DNA of 64,000 nucleotides from Tropicimonas sediminicola (GCF_900188335.1 NZ_FZOY01000009.1:151617-215616), one strand, 5' to 3'. Positions 33,059 to 41,830 are shown, counted from the stretch's first letter. Numbers and translations: made by a program. Notes: generated by a model not told the origin, from the letters alone.

Positions 33059-34085
33059 TCCCGGCTCTCTCTCGCAACTCGATGGGCAGCGGCTGCACCG
33101 GGGGCGCGGCCCGCTCCGGACGCGGATGACGCGAGGCGCGCGGTGCGCGGGCGCCGAACTGCGACTTGACGAGGTAGAGCGGGCGCTCCTTGGCCTCGTC
33201 GTGGATCCGCGCGATGTACTCGCCGATGATCCCGAGCGAGAGCAGCTGCACCCCGCCGAGGAACAGCACGGCGATCATCAGCGCCGTCCAGCCTTCGACC
33301 CAGACCGAGGTGAAGATCCGCAGCACCAGTGCATAGATGATCCCGAGCAGCGCCAGCGAGGCCGCCATGATCCCCATGCCGGTGGCGAATTGCAGAGGCC
33401 GCGAGGAGAAAGCAAGGATACCGTCGGTGGCGAAACGCAGCATCTTGCGCAACGGATATTTGGACGTGCCCGCGAAGCGCTCCGCCCGTTCATAGGGCAG
33501 TGCGATCTGGTCGAACCCGATCCAGGCGACCATGCCGCGCACGAACCGGTGGCGTTCGGGCATCGCCTTGAGGCAGTCAACGACCCGGCGATCCATCAGG
33601 CGGAAGTCGCCGGTGTCGAGCGGGATCGGCACCTCGGAAAAGCGGTTGAGCAAACGGTAAAAGGCGCGCGCGGTCGCCAGCTTGAAGGCGCTTTCGCCCT
33701 GGCGCGAGGAGCGGGTTCCGTAGACGACGTCGTAGCCTTCGCGCCACTTCTCCACCATCTCCGCAATGACCTCGGGCGGATCCTGCAGATCGGCGTCGAT
33801 CAGCACCACCGCATCGCCGGCGGCCACGTCGGTGCCGGCCGTCACCGCAATCTGGTGCCCGAAGTTCCGCGCGAAGCTCATCACGTGGATCCGTTCGTCC
33901 GCGTCCGCCGCCTGTTTCAGGCGCGCCAGCGTACCGTCACGGGAGCCGTCGTCGACGAAGATGATCTCGAATCCGATGCCCGGAATGGCTTGCAGCGCCG
34001 CAGTCAGCTGCGGGATCGTCTCGTCCAGAACCTCCGCCTCGTTGTAGCAGGGCACCACCACGGAGAGGAGATCCGGCGCTGTCAT
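33051..34085 (-). CDS. Family 2 glycosyltransferase, DPM1/GtrB-like
   Basis: The 344-residue GT2 protein has the N-terminal fold VVVPCYNEAEVLDETIP, IIFVDDGSRDGT, DADLQDPPEVI (metal-binding DxD region) and a C-terminal pair of membrane segments, as in GtrB/dolichol-phosphate mannosyltransferase-like enzymes that move sugars onto polyprenyl phosphate. ATG 34085 gives the family start MTAPDLLSVVVPCYNE. It is the first gene of the envelope operon and sits at the border of the EPS region. Confidence 0.9.
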   Translation of the reverse strand: MTAPDLLSVVVPCYNEAEVLDETIPQLTAALQAIPGIGFEIIFVDDGSRDGTLARLKQAADADERIHVMSFARNFGHQIAVTAGTDVAAGDAVVLIDADLQDPPEVIAEMVEKWREGYDVVYGTRSSRQGESAFKLATARAFYRLLNRFSEVPIPLDTGDFRLMDRRVVDCLKAMPERHRFVRGMVAWIGFDQIALPYERAERFAGTSKYPLRKMLRFATDGILAFSSRPLQFATGMGIMAASLALLGIIYALVLRIFTSVWVEGWTALMIAVLFLGGVQLLSLGIIGEYIARIHDEAKERPLYLVKSQFGARAPRASRHPRPERAAPPVQPLPIELRERAGNG

Positions 34086-34620
34086 CGTTTCAACCAATGG
34101 GTCCCTGCCAATCCACGGTGCATGAAGCCTGTTCACGGGCCTTCTGCCCAAGATCGGCCCGGCCACGTGCAGGTTTTCTACCCTGACAAAACGGCAATTC
34201 AAGGACGGTGACAGAGAGCGTCGCCCAGAGTGGCCTTTCGGCGACGTGTCGGGCGTGTAACCACTCTCTGATGACAGGGGTCTGGAAGGTGCTTGAAGCC
34301 GGGATTTCAGAGGAGCGCTATGCCGTTTGGAATGAGGCATGACCTACAGGGACATGCCGGCCAGGAGATCGACTGGGTTGATCTGACAGGTCTCCAAACC
34401 GATGCGTGTCGCCTGAGCAAGGGGTGCGAGGGCCTGCGAGTTTCGGGGGCATCGTGTCGCCGGGGTGGAAGGAGCGCCAGCCTTACGTATTTCGCGAACC
34501 TCAACCGAAAGGCCCGAAAGCGAAGATGAAAGAGCGCTCGATGGCCTTCGCCGGCGCAAGCAGTGCCGCGAAGGTGCGGCAGACAGCTCGCCCCGCCAAA
34601 AGGGAGGCGGCGTCTGGAGT
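34086..34620. other. Non-coding stretch, structured upstream part
   Basis: No credible gene is seen in these 535 bases. Several inverted repeats occur: CGTCGCC/GGCGACG (34219-34246, 7-bp stem), AGAGTGG/CCACTCT (34227-34267) and CAGAGAG/CTCTCTG (34212-34270). They overlap each other and may mark a structured leader for the GT2 operon or leftover mobile DNA. Open frames here are short or low-complexity. Confidence 0.4.
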
Positions 34621-34860
34621 TCAGCTCTCTCGCGCGATGTAATCCCTTACGGCCTGAAGGACATTCGACGCGTCGAGCTCCTTCCAGGCGCCGTATCCGG
34701 AATGGGTATTCACGAGCTGTCGCTCGACAAGGAGGGCGATCTCTCCACCCGGGTAAGCATCGCCTGAGATCTCCTGCACCCGGCATCGACTCAGTGGGAC
34801 AGCCCCTTCCTGGCGTCTCAGTCTCTCGACGAATGCTTCAACGTCAGCCCACTTTCCCAA
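34621..34860 (-). CDS. Small hypothetical protein with TTG start
   Basis: This 79-residue ORF starts at TTG 34860 with a strong Shine-Dalgarno (AGGAGG) about 6 bases upstream. The product (start MGKWADVEAFVERLRRQEG, end LQAVRDYIARES) looks like a compact soluble alpha/beta protein with no signal peptide or membrane segment. No family is recognised. Its neighbours are EPS-related regulators and transferases, so a link to that locus is possible but unsupported. Confidence 0.55.
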   Translation of the reverse strand: MGKWADVEAFVERLRRQEGAVPLSRCRVQEISGDAYPGGEIALLVERQLVNTHSGYGAWKELDASNVLQAVRDYIARES

Positions 34861-35191
34861 TTCCCCCTCCTGTCTCTTCGGTGTCCCTTCGGTTCATTTC
34901 ATTTCCGTCGACCCGTGGCATGGGACGCTTTCCCCTACCGGGTTGTGCTCGTGTAACGAAATCAGGCCCGAAGCCACGCGCCCAAAGATGGCAACTCACT
35001 TATCGACCCACGATTTCATCGTTCACCGCGCCGGGGGAGCGACCGGCGGAGACCGGCGCCACAACAATTCAGCGCACAACCTCAGAGCCGACTTTCCCAT
35101 CCAGCCTTGGCAGGATGCCTGTCGGGGACATCCAGACCCACCTCGCCGGCGCAAACTCGACACCAGTCGCAGATGCAGCCACGTCCTGCCA
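34861..35191. other. Intergenic stretch, no gene seen
   Basis: This 331-base stretch lies between the small ORF and the LuxR-type gene, downstream of the latter on the same strand. I see no protein-like frame, RNA gene or strong terminator. A long plus-strand open frame that spans it has low-complexity translation. Confidence 0.4.
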
Positions 35192-35962
35192 TCAGTTCCT
35201 GGCGTTGCCGGACCCGAGCATGACGATGTCCGCGCCCAGATCGCGCACACTCCGATCAACCCCTGGTCCTGAAGTCACTTTTTTCTGCGTTTTCCTCGGG
35301 ACCTCGGTACTTTTGCCAAGATGGTCGTTCTGGACACCCATGCGCCGCACCAGAAGTGCCGCATCTGTCCGATTGCGCGACCCGGTCTTCCGCAGGATCG
35401 CCTTGACATGCACCTTGACGGTCGACTCGCAGATTTCCAGTTCGCGAGCGATTTCCTTGTTCGAGTAGGCCTTGGCGAGAAGCGACACGACGCGCATCTG
35501 CCGCTCGGAGAGATCCTTGAATGGAGAGCTCCTTCGCTCGCCCTCTTCCGGTCTTGCGCCGAGTTCGATGACCGGGAACACCCGCTCGCCAAGCAGGATC
35601 AGCTCGATCGCCTTGGAGAACGCCTTCGGCTGGAAGGACTCCAGCAGGAACCCGTCGAAATTCGCCAGCATGGCTTTCTGAATTCTCGCCACATCGCGGC
35701 GCTCCGATATGAGCACCAGGCGAGCTTCGGGATGCTTCGCGCGCAGCTTTTCCAAGGTCTCTGCGGACGGCAAATCCGTCGCGGCTGCGTTGATGAGGAT
35801 TGCTGCCGGACTGTCTGTCGACGGCTCCGAACGAAGCACATCCTCCAAGCTGCGCCACACCTGGGCGATCTGGAAGCGGTGTCGGTCAAGAACGCTCTTG
35901 AGACCTTCGCAGGAGATCGAGCAAGAATCGACTACGGCAATCGGATAAACGTCACTTTCCAT
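35192..35962 (-). CDS. NarL/FixJ-type (LuxR-HTH) response-regulator-like protein
   Basis: The 256-residue protein has a receiver-like N-terminal half (VYPIAVVDSCSISCEGLKSVLD, an acidic VVD start, ~residues 1-125) and a C-terminal LuxR-type HTH (DLSERQMRVVSLLAKAYSNKEIARELEI, then STVKVHVKAILRKTGSRNRT). A ~50-residue tail follows. Typical acidic pocket residues are partly replaced (VVDSCS rather than DD), so phosphorylation may not apply. It sits at the edge of an exopolysaccharide operon and is the natural candidate for its regulator. A G10 tract lies in its ribosome-site region (35964-35973). Confidence 0.85.
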   Translation of the reverse strand: MESDVYPIAVVDSCSISCEGLKSVLDRHRFQIAQVWRSLEDVLRSEPSTDSPAAILINAAATDLPSAETLEKLRAKHPEARLVLISERRDVARIQKAMLANFDGFLLESFQPKAFSKAIELILLGERVFPVIELGARPEEGERRSSPFKDLSERQMRVVSLLAKAYSNKEIARELEICESTVKVHVKAILRKTGSRNRTDAALLVRRMGVQNDHLGKSTEVPRKTQKKVTSGPGVDRSVRDLGADIVMLGSGNARN

Positions 35963-35963
35963 T

Positions 35964-35973
35964 CCCCCCCCCC
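35964..35973 (-). promoter_or_regulatory. G10 homopolymer in the ribosome-site region of the LuxR-type gene
   Basis: On the coding strand AAGG followed by a run totalling ten G residues sits one base before the ATG at 35962. Length change would shift Shine-Dalgarno spacing. Such runs are prone to slippage. Confidence 0.55.
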
Positions 35974-36010
35974 TTAAACAAAGGCAAGACCCAAACCTTG
36001 CCGCACCCGA

Positions 36011-36041
36011 CTGGAATGAAATTCCTGAGTTTTAATTCCAG
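36011..36041. promoter_or_regulatory. Candidate operator with three GGAAT/ATTCC half-sites
   Basis: GGAAT-GAA-ATTCC (36013-36025) is a palindrome; CTGGAAT (36011-36017) also pairs with ATTCCAG (36035-36041). It lies 50-80 bases upstream of the LuxR-type gene, so autoregulation is plausible. Confidence 0.4.
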
Positions 36042-36808
36042 CCGCTCAACACCACGAGACCATCACGTGGCCCGAGCTTCACCAATTGACCCACAACACG
36101 AAGCCCTGGCGCTCACCCGCGCCAGGAATTCATCAACACGTTTTTCAGGCAGCACGTCTTCCGAAATGAACCGTCGAAATTAGGCCTCTCTCACTAATGA
36201 AAAAGGTTTTCCCACTCGCCTTACACCACGACCCCTTTCGGATTTCTGCCCGGGGCACCCCTCGCCTCTCGAACGTTCGCCGGTGACACTCAAATGTAAC
36301 AGTGGTGTGACGATACGTAAACACATCAAAAGTTGAGCTTGCCTCCCCCGACGGCCGCGCACCACATTTTGAACCTTCACAATACATCTACTGATCGGGT
36401 CAGAGCTCTTCGCATGCATGGCGTCAACGCCATAGAATACTTGATTTACTTCACTATATTCACACGCAGGCCACTCGTCCGAAATGGCCTCCTAAATAAA
36501 GCGCAAATTTGATACTCATTATTCACTTTGTAGAGCCTCCTTCTCTGTGAGCATGCTACGAGTGCCCTGGAGGGGGAAGCCTACACCCAAAGTATCATGC
36601 CAGTGCACCTAGGACTTACCCCGCGCCGTCCTTCCACGCCGCACCTAACCCCTTTGCCCCCCCGGTGCTGTCCCTTATTCGGACTCAGCCAAAACGCAAA
36701 ACGTCTACGATGCCAAGACGACCCGGAAAGGACGATTTGCAGGCAGCGTGTCCGACCGGGACCGAAACAATCAATCTGAGGGCGAGCGGTGTAGAATTTG
36801 ACAATCAT

Positions 36809-36831
36809 GGCAAGCGAAATTCCCGCTTGCC
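36809..36831 (+). promoter_or_regulatory. Leader hairpin before the EPS operon
   Basis: GGCAAGCG (36809-36816) and CGCTTGCC (36824-36831) form a perfect 8-bp stem with a 7-nt loop, ending about 20 bases before the ATG at 36851. The ribosome site GGGAGG (36836-36841 region) follows it. It could act in mRNA stability or as an operator. Confidence 0.4.
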
Positions 36832-36850
36832 GCGTGGGAGGTGTTTATCG

Positions 36851-37573
36851 ATGAAGGTTGTAATCCAGTGCGGCGGCAAGGGAACGCGACTTCGGCCATA
36901 TACAATGGTTTTGCCAAAGCCGCTCATGCCGGTGCGCTCTCAACCGGTTTTGGAACTCCTGGTGAAATGGCTGCGCCGAAATGACGTCCGCGAGGTCTAT
37001 ATTACCACCGGCTATCTCCGTCACATCATCAAGAGCTTCTGCGGCGACGGCAGCCAGTGGGACATGCACATCAACTACACCGACGAGGTCGAGCCGCTGG
37101 GTACGATCGGCGCTCTCAGCCTGCTGAAGGACGACATCGACTCGACCTTCATGGTGATCAACGGGGACGTTCTGACTGATATCAGCATCGGCGCCCTGCT
37201 GGCCTGCCATCGCAACAGCGGAGCCATGGTGACGGTCGCGACGGCGGTTCGCGAAACGTTGATGGATTTCGGCGTGATCGAGGTCGAGAACGGGCGTGTC
37301 ACCAGCTTCCAGGAAAAGCCCCGGTTCACCAATACGATGAGCATGGGCGTCTATTGCATGGAGCCTGAGGTCTTTCAGTTCATTCCGAGGGGCGTCCCGT
37401 TCGGGTTCGACGACCTCGCACACTGCATGCTGGCCCGGAACGAGCACATCCACACATACCGACACGACGGGCTGTGGCTGGACATCGGCCGGATTGAAGA
37501 CTTCGAGGCGGCCCAGAAACTCGATTGGGATGATCAGGCGCCACCGCACGAGCGGCTGGCAACCGTGGCCTGA
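36851..37573 (+). CDS. Nucleotidyltransferase, NDP-sugar pyrophosphorylase-like
   Basis: This 240-residue enzyme likely joins a sugar 1-phosphate to a nucleotide. It shows the signature GGKGTRLRPYTMVLPKPLMPV (residues ~9-29), VINGDVLTDISI with the metal-binding Asp, and a C-terminal LWLDIGRIEDFEAA. It lacks the left-handed beta-helix tail of larger members, so it is a minimal guanylyl/thymidylyl-type transferase. It begins the plus-strand EPS operon and precedes an aminotransferase and dehydratase, suggesting it activates the sugar that they modify. Nucleotide specificity unknown. Confidence 0.88.
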   Translation: MKVVIQCGGKGTRLRPYTMVLPKPLMPVRSQPVLELLVKWLRRNDVREVYITTGYLRHIIKSFCGDGSQWDMHINYTDEVEPLGTIGALSLLKDDIDSTFMVINGDVLTDISIGALLACHRNSGAMVTVATAVRETLMDFGVIEVENGRVTSFQEKPRFTNTMSMGVYCMEPEVFQFIPRGVPFGFDDLAHCMLARNEHIHTYRHDGLWLDIGRIEDFEAAQKLDWDDQAPPHERLATVA

Positions 37574-37621
37574 CGCGCCGCTCGCCTCCGGGCGGACGAA
37601 CATTTCGATGAGGGAATTGCG

Positions 37622-38758
37622 ATGTTACTAGTGGCTGAGCCGGTCCTCGGCGCGGAAGAACGTGACGCGGTCGTGGAAGTTTTGCAGGGCGGGTGGTTGA
37701 CCCAGGGTGCTCGAGTGCGCGCCTTCGAGTTGGCCTTTGCTGAGCGTCATGGAGCCAGGGATGCCGTGGCGCTGGCAAACTGCACCGCGGCGCTCCACCT
37801 GATGCTGAAGGCGCTCGGCATTGGCCCCGGAGACGAAGTTCTCGTGCCGTCGCTTACCTTTGCGGCAACCGTCAATTCCATTCTCTACGCCGGCGCAGAG
37901 CCGGTGCTGGTGGATGTGGAGAGCCTCGACTCCCCTTTGATCTCGATCGATGACGCGGCCAGCAAGGTCACCGCCCGAACTCGCGCGGTCATGCTCATGC
38001 ACTTTGCCGGACATATGGCTGCGCCGTCTCCCTGGCAGGATTTCGCACGACGCTTCAACGTCATGCTTCTGGAGGATTCCGCACACGCGATCGGCGTCGC
38101 CGGCGTCGGCTCCTACGGCGAGGCCGCCGCCTTCAGCTTCTACGGAAACAAGAACATGACCACCGCCGAGGGGGGCATGATCCTCATGCGCGATCCCGAA
38201 CTGCTCGCCCGGGCCCGACAGATGCGCAGCCACGGAATGACCCATAGCGTCCAGCAACGACTCGTCGCCCGGTCGCCGCACTACGACGTCGACATGCTCG
38301 GCTTCAACTACCGCATGGACGAGATCCGGGCCGCAATAGGCCTCGTGCAATTGTCGAGACTGGACCAGATGGCCGGCCGCCGGGCCGCGCTGGTCGCACT
38401 CTACAAGGAGCGGCTTCAGGCCTTGGCCTCCCGTCACGATGGCCTGATCGTGCCACGGCCGAAAAGCAGGATCTCGGCCGATCACATCATGCCCATCGTC
38501 CTGCCCGCGCGCCTGGATCGCGACAGGGTCATCGCTCATCTGCACGCGGGAGGGGTGCAGACAACCATCCACTATCCCCCCGTCCACACGCTTTCGTACT
38601 ACCGCGCCCGCGACGGCGCCGTCCGGCTTCCGGTCACGGAGGAGTTCCACCGCAGGGAACTGACCCTCCCGCTGCACCCGAAGATGGAGGATGCCGACGT
38701 GTTGCGCGTGGTGGACCTGCTCGAATCCGCGTTCGAGGAGTCCCACGCTCTGACTTGA
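37622..38758 (+). CDS. DegT/DnrJ/EryC1/StrS-type sugar aminotransferase
   Basis: This 378-residue PLP enzyme transaminates a keto sugar nucleotide. The PLP lysine lies in SFYGNKNMTTAEGGM, with LLEDSAHAIG (Asp binding the PLP ring nitrogen) and LANCTAALHLMLKALGIGPGDE near the N-terminus. It follows the nucleotidyltransferase by 48 bases. Paired with the 4,6-dehydratase gene downstream it could make a 4-amino-4,6-dideoxy sugar. No acetyltransferase gene is next to it. Confidence 0.9.
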   Translation: MLLVAEPVLGAEERDAVVEVLQGGWLTQGARVRAFELAFAERHGARDAVALANCTAALHLMLKALGIGPGDEVLVPSLTFAATVNSILYAGAEPVLVDVESLDSPLISIDDAASKVTARTRAVMLMHFAGHMAAPSPWQDFARRFNVMLLEDSAHAIGVAGVGSYGEAAAFSFYGNKNMTTAEGGMILMRDPELLARARQMRSHGMTHSVQQRLVARSPHYDVDMLGFNYRMDEIRAAIGLVQLSRLDQMAGRRAALVALYKERLQALASRHDGLIVPRPKSRISADHIMPIVLPARLDRDRVIAHLHAGGVQTTIHYPPVHTLSYYRARDGAVRLPVTEEFHRRELTLPLHPKMEDADVLRVVDLLESAFEESHALT

Positions 38759-38770
38759 GGAGGAAAGATT

Positions 38771-39490
38771 ATGCCCAGGTTTTATCGTTCAAGGATTCAC
38801 ATATCCCTCGGTCGGATGCTCGACCTGATCTTTGCGACACTCGGACTGATCGTCCTGAGCCCGCTCATGCTGATCATTGCACTGCTCATCGTGGTGGAAT
38901 CCGGATTTCCCGTGTTTTTCGTTCAGACCCGGATCGGCCGGAACGGCAAGCATTTCAACATGTTCAAGTTTCGGAAGCTCGACGCCGCACGCGACGACGG
39001 CTGCCCGTTGACCCTCAAGAACGACATGCGCATGACCCGGGTTGGCAAGGTTCTGGCCGAAACAAAGCTCGACGAACTGCCACAGCTCTTCAACATCCTC
39101 CGTGGCGACATGTCGGTCGTCGGACCCAGACCGGAGAGCCTGGCCTTCGAAGACTGCTTTACGGAAAGCGTTCGGCCCGTGCTTGACCAGCGGCCCGGGA
39201 TCTTCGGTCCCAGCCAGGTCGCGTTCCGGAATGAATGCGCGCTCTATCCGAAAGGAAGCGACCTGATCCAGTACTATCGCGAGACCCTGTTTCCGGCGAA
39301 AGCCGCACTGGACCTGTCCTACTACCCCACCAGAACCGTCTGGACCGACATTCTCTGGATCGTCCGGGGCATCCGCGCCGTATTCACCGCGGGACAGCAT
39401 CCGAACCTCAAGGGAGTGACGCTCACGGCGCCTGATATTTCATCGTCCGGTCTTCTGCTCGGAGGCAATCTGAAAAGGAGCGAGGGATGA
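38771..39490 (+). CDS. Initiating phosphoglycosyl transferase (sugar transferase, small monotopic type)
   Basis: The 239-residue enzyme transfers a sugar phosphate to undecaprenyl phosphate and so starts repeat-unit assembly. It has a single N-terminal membrane segment (MLDLIFATLGLIVLSPLMLII) and the catalytic motif KLDELPQLFNILRGDMSVVGPRPE, with the Asp-Glu dyad in LDEL. FRKLDAARDDG is the substrate loop. It is only the C-terminal domain type (no WbaP N-terminus). It overlaps the dehydratase gene by ATGA (39487-39490). Confidence 0.92.
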   Translation: MPRFYRSRIHISLGRMLDLIFATLGLIVLSPLMLIIALLIVVESGFPVFFVQTRIGRNGKHFNMFKFRKLDAARDDGCPLTLKNDMRMTRVGKVLAETKLDELPQLFNILRGDMSVVGPRPESLAFEDCFTESVRPVLDQRPGIFGPSQVAFRNECALYPKGSDLIQYYRETLFPAKAALDLSYYPTRTVWTDILWIVRGIRAVFTAGQHPNLKGVTLTAPDISSSGLLLGGNLKRSEG

Positions 39491-40521
39491 GCGCCCTTCC
39501 CGGGAACGAGAAAATCGCCCTCGCAGGACGAAATGTGCTGGTGACGGGCGCGGACGGGTTCATTGGATCTCACCTTGTCGAGGCGCTGGTCGCGACGGAC
39601 GCCAATGTCACCGCGCTCTGCATGTACAACTCGTTCGACTCGCTGGGTTGGATCGACGACATCCCGGCCTCGATCCGCGGGAGGATCAATGTCGCGCGGG
39701 GCGATGTGCGTGACGCTGCTTTCGTCCGCAACATCACCGCCCAGCAGGATACGGTCTTCCACCTCGCGGCCCTGATCGCGATCCCGCATTCGTATGTTGC
39801 GGCGCAGTCCTATGTAGACACCAACGTCCTCGGCACCCTGAACGTCCTGGAGGCCGCACGGGAACACGACGTGCGCCGGGTAGTGGTCACATCCACGAGC
39901 GAGGTCTACGGAACCGCCCAGACGGTCCCGATTGCCGAGACGCATCCGCTGCAGGGCCAGTCGCCCTATTCGGCGTCCAAGATCGGCGCCGACATGATCG
40001 CGGAATCCTTTGCTCGGTCGCATGACCTTCCGGTGGTCATCCTGAGGCCTTTCAACACCTTCGGTCCCCGTCAGAGCGAACGCGCGGTCATCCCGACGGT
40101 GATCCGCCAGGCGCTGGATCCGCAGGTCGACGCGATACGGATCGGAGACCTCACCCCGGTTCGGGACTTCACCTTTGTCAGCGACACGGCGGCGGCATTC
40201 GTCACCGCAGGGACCGCCACCCGGCTTGATTTCGGCGTTCCTTACAACGCCGGCACGGGGCGCGCGGTCACAATCGGAGAGGTTGTCGACCTCCTGCGCA
40301 CGCTCACGAAGTGCGACAAGCCCATTGTTCAGGAGACGTGCCGCATCCGGCCTCCGAAATCCGAAGTCAGGGAACTCCTGGCCGACAGCCGTCGCTTTCA
40401 ATCTGCCACCGGCTGGAGCGCGAAAGTGGAACTCCGCGATGGCCTGGCTCAGGCCGTCGCCTGGTGGCAAGCGCGCGTCAGTTCAGGCAGCGTACGCAGG
40501 GAGACCAGCTATGCGACGTAA
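39487..40521 (+). CDS. NAD-dependent sugar 4,6-dehydratase/epimerase (LegB-like SDR)
   Basis: The 344-residue SDR has the NAD-binding glycine motif GADGFIGSH, the catalytic TSTSEVYG with PYSASKIGAD (Tyr-X3-Lys) and RPFNTFGPRQ. The opening (LVTGADGFIGSHLVEALVATD, YNSFDSLGWIDD) most resembles NDP-GlcNAc 4,6-dehydratases such as LegB and EDH_00030-like proteins. It would make a 4-keto-6-deoxy sugar nucleotide for the upstream aminotransferase. It overlaps the export gene at 40511-40521. Confidence 0.88.
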   Translation: MSALPGNEKIALAGRNVLVTGADGFIGSHLVEALVATDANVTALCMYNSFDSLGWIDDIPASIRGRINVARGDVRDAAFVRNITAQQDTVFHLAALIAIPHSYVAAQSYVDTNVLGTLNVLEAAREHDVRRVVVTSTSEVYGTAQTVPIAETHPLQGQSPYSASKIGADMIAESFARSHDLPVVILRPFNTFGPRQSERAVIPTVIRQALDPQVDAIRIGDLTPVRDFTFVSDTAAAFVTAGTATRLDFGVPYNAGTGRAVTIGEVVDLLRTLTKCDKPIVQETCRIRPPKSEVRELLADSRRFQSATGWSAKVELRDGLAQAVAWWQARVSSGSVRRETSYAT

Positions 40522-41830
40522 CGTTCGCTCAGCCGGGGCGAACGCCAGCCTCCGTGGCGCCGGCGCGCTTGCCGCGGCACTGGCCGCCATGTTCGCCGGC
40601 AGTGGCGCAATGGCGGACGAGTACCGCCTGCAACCGGGCGACGTTGTCGGGATGTCGGTGGCGGGCCTGCCGGAAATGAACATGACGGCCGCAATCCAGA
40701 TCGATGGAAGCCTGAGCTTTCCCCTTGTCGGACCATTGGAGGCCGCAGGGCTTACAATCGACGAGACCCGGAGTCAGATCCAGACGGCCCTGGCCAGCCG
40801 CCTGGTAACGGCCTATCTCCCCGACGGACGTGAAATCCTCCGCGCCCTCGATCGCGATCAGATCTCGGCCTCGGTCACGGAGTATCGCCCGGTCTTCGTA
40901 AGCGGTGACGTTGCCGAACCGGGCCGCATTCCGTTTCACCCGGGCATGACCATTCGCCATGCGATTGCCGCTGCCGGCGGCGGACGTCTGGTTGCGGCGC
41001 AAGCAACCGGCGAAAACGAAATCGACCTTCGCGCCGACTACGCCGAAGCCTGGCAATCGGCGGCCACGGCCAGTGCGCAAGTTTGGCGCCTGCGGCAGGA
41101 ACTCGGGGAAACGATCCCGTTCCGGTACGACACCTGGCCTGCCGCCCCCCTCTCGGGGGCTTCGCTGGAGGACATCCTTCAGGTCGAGGATGCAATCCGG
41201 AAAGCACGAACCGAAACCCATGATCGGCAAAGAAGTTTCCTCGAACGCACCTTGAACCAGATCGATGCGCAGATCGCCGTCCTGCAGCAGCTCCTGGAGG
41301 TCGCGAAGGCCAATGAAGCGGTCGATGCAGAGGCGCTGGCCGGAGCCAAGGACGCGATCGACCGCGGCCTTCTCAACCAGGCCAGAATTGCCGATATCAG
41401 GGTGGCAGCGCTCCTTTCCTCGACACGCCGGCTTCAGACCGAGTCCAGCCTCATGCAACTCGAACGCCGTCGCACCGAGGTCGAGCGGGAAAGGTCGCGC
41501 CTGGTGGAGGAGCGGCGACTGGATCTGCTGTCGGACTTGCAGTCCGCCCGGGTCACCGAGGCCCGTGAGATCGCCCGCCTCAGCTCCGCGGACGAAAAAC
41601 TGCGTGCGGCAGGCTTGGCCCTTCCCGTCCCGGCCGGTGGCGACACCACGCCGCTTACGGCCAGCATCATCCGGGACGGGGTCGAGATCATTGGCTCCGT
41701 CGAACTCGAGAGCCCCGTTCAGCCTGGCGACGTCGTCGAAGTTCGCCGTGGCCAACGCGTCCCTACAGTTGCGGCGCACGCCTCTTCTGCCGCCGCTCGG
41801 GCCATTCAGGCGGAAGCTGCTCTGCGATGA
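40511..41830 (+). CDS. Wza-type polysaccharide biosynthesis/export protein
   Basis: The 439-residue protein has a signal peptide (residues ~1-36, ending SGAMA) and the Poly_export domain (DEYRLQPGDVVGMSVAGLPEMNMTAAIQIDGSLSFPLVG), followed by an SLBB-like region (RPVFVSGDVAEPGRIPF, IRHAIAAAGG). The middle and C-terminal parts are unusually long, with a coiled coil (~residues 230-380). No lipobox Cys follows the signal peptide, unlike classic Wza. It would help the polymer cross the periplasm and outer membrane. Start ATG 40511 overlaps the previous stop. Confidence 0.88.
   Translation: MRRNVRSAGANASLRGAGALAAALAAMFAGSGAMADEYRLQPGDVVGMSVAGLPEMNMTAAIQIDGSLSFPLVGPLEAAGLTIDETRSQIQTALASRLVTAYLPDGREILRALDRDQISASVTEYRPVFVSGDVAEPGRIPFHPGMTIRHAIAAAGGGRLVAAQATGENEIDLRADYAEAWQSAATASAQVWRLRQELGETIPFRYDTWPAAPLSGASLEDILQVEDAIRKARTETHDRQRSFLERTLNQIDAQIAVLQQLLEVAKANEAVDAEALAGAKDAIDRGLLNQARIADIRVAALLSSTRRLQTESSLMQLERRRTEVERERSRLVEERRLDLLSDLQSARVTEAREIARLSSADEKLRAAGLALPVPAGGDTTPLTASIIRDGVEIIGSVELESPVQPGDVVEVRRGQRVPTVAAHASSAAARAIQAEAALR

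Larger units (their letters stand above)
35963..36850. other. 888-base AT-richer control region between the regulator and EPS operon
   Basis: This long divergent region is clearly lower in GC than its surroundings. It contains the GGAAT/ATTCC dyad cluster near 36011-36041, the leader hairpin at 36809-36831 and a -10-like TAGAAT (36792-36797). I see no protein-like frame or RNA gene, though a small RNA cannot be excluded. It probably integrates several inputs for the EPS operon. Confidence 0.5.

Noticed and set aside
34307..34786. 160-codon minus-strand open frame in the non-coding stretch
   Set aside because: It overlaps the TTG-start ORF in another frame, is Arg-rich, and has no ribosome site; a mobile-element remnant was considered but nothing recognisable was found.
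34563..35468. 301-codon plus-strand open frame
   Set aside because: It is Arg/Ser/Pro-rich, spans antisense to the LuxR-type gene and the small ORF, and lacks a ribosome site.
36798..36803. TTGACA as a -35 promoter box of the EPS operon
   Set aside because: Correct spacing leads to TCCCGC inside the hairpin, with no -10 match. The TAGAAT just upstream is a better -10.
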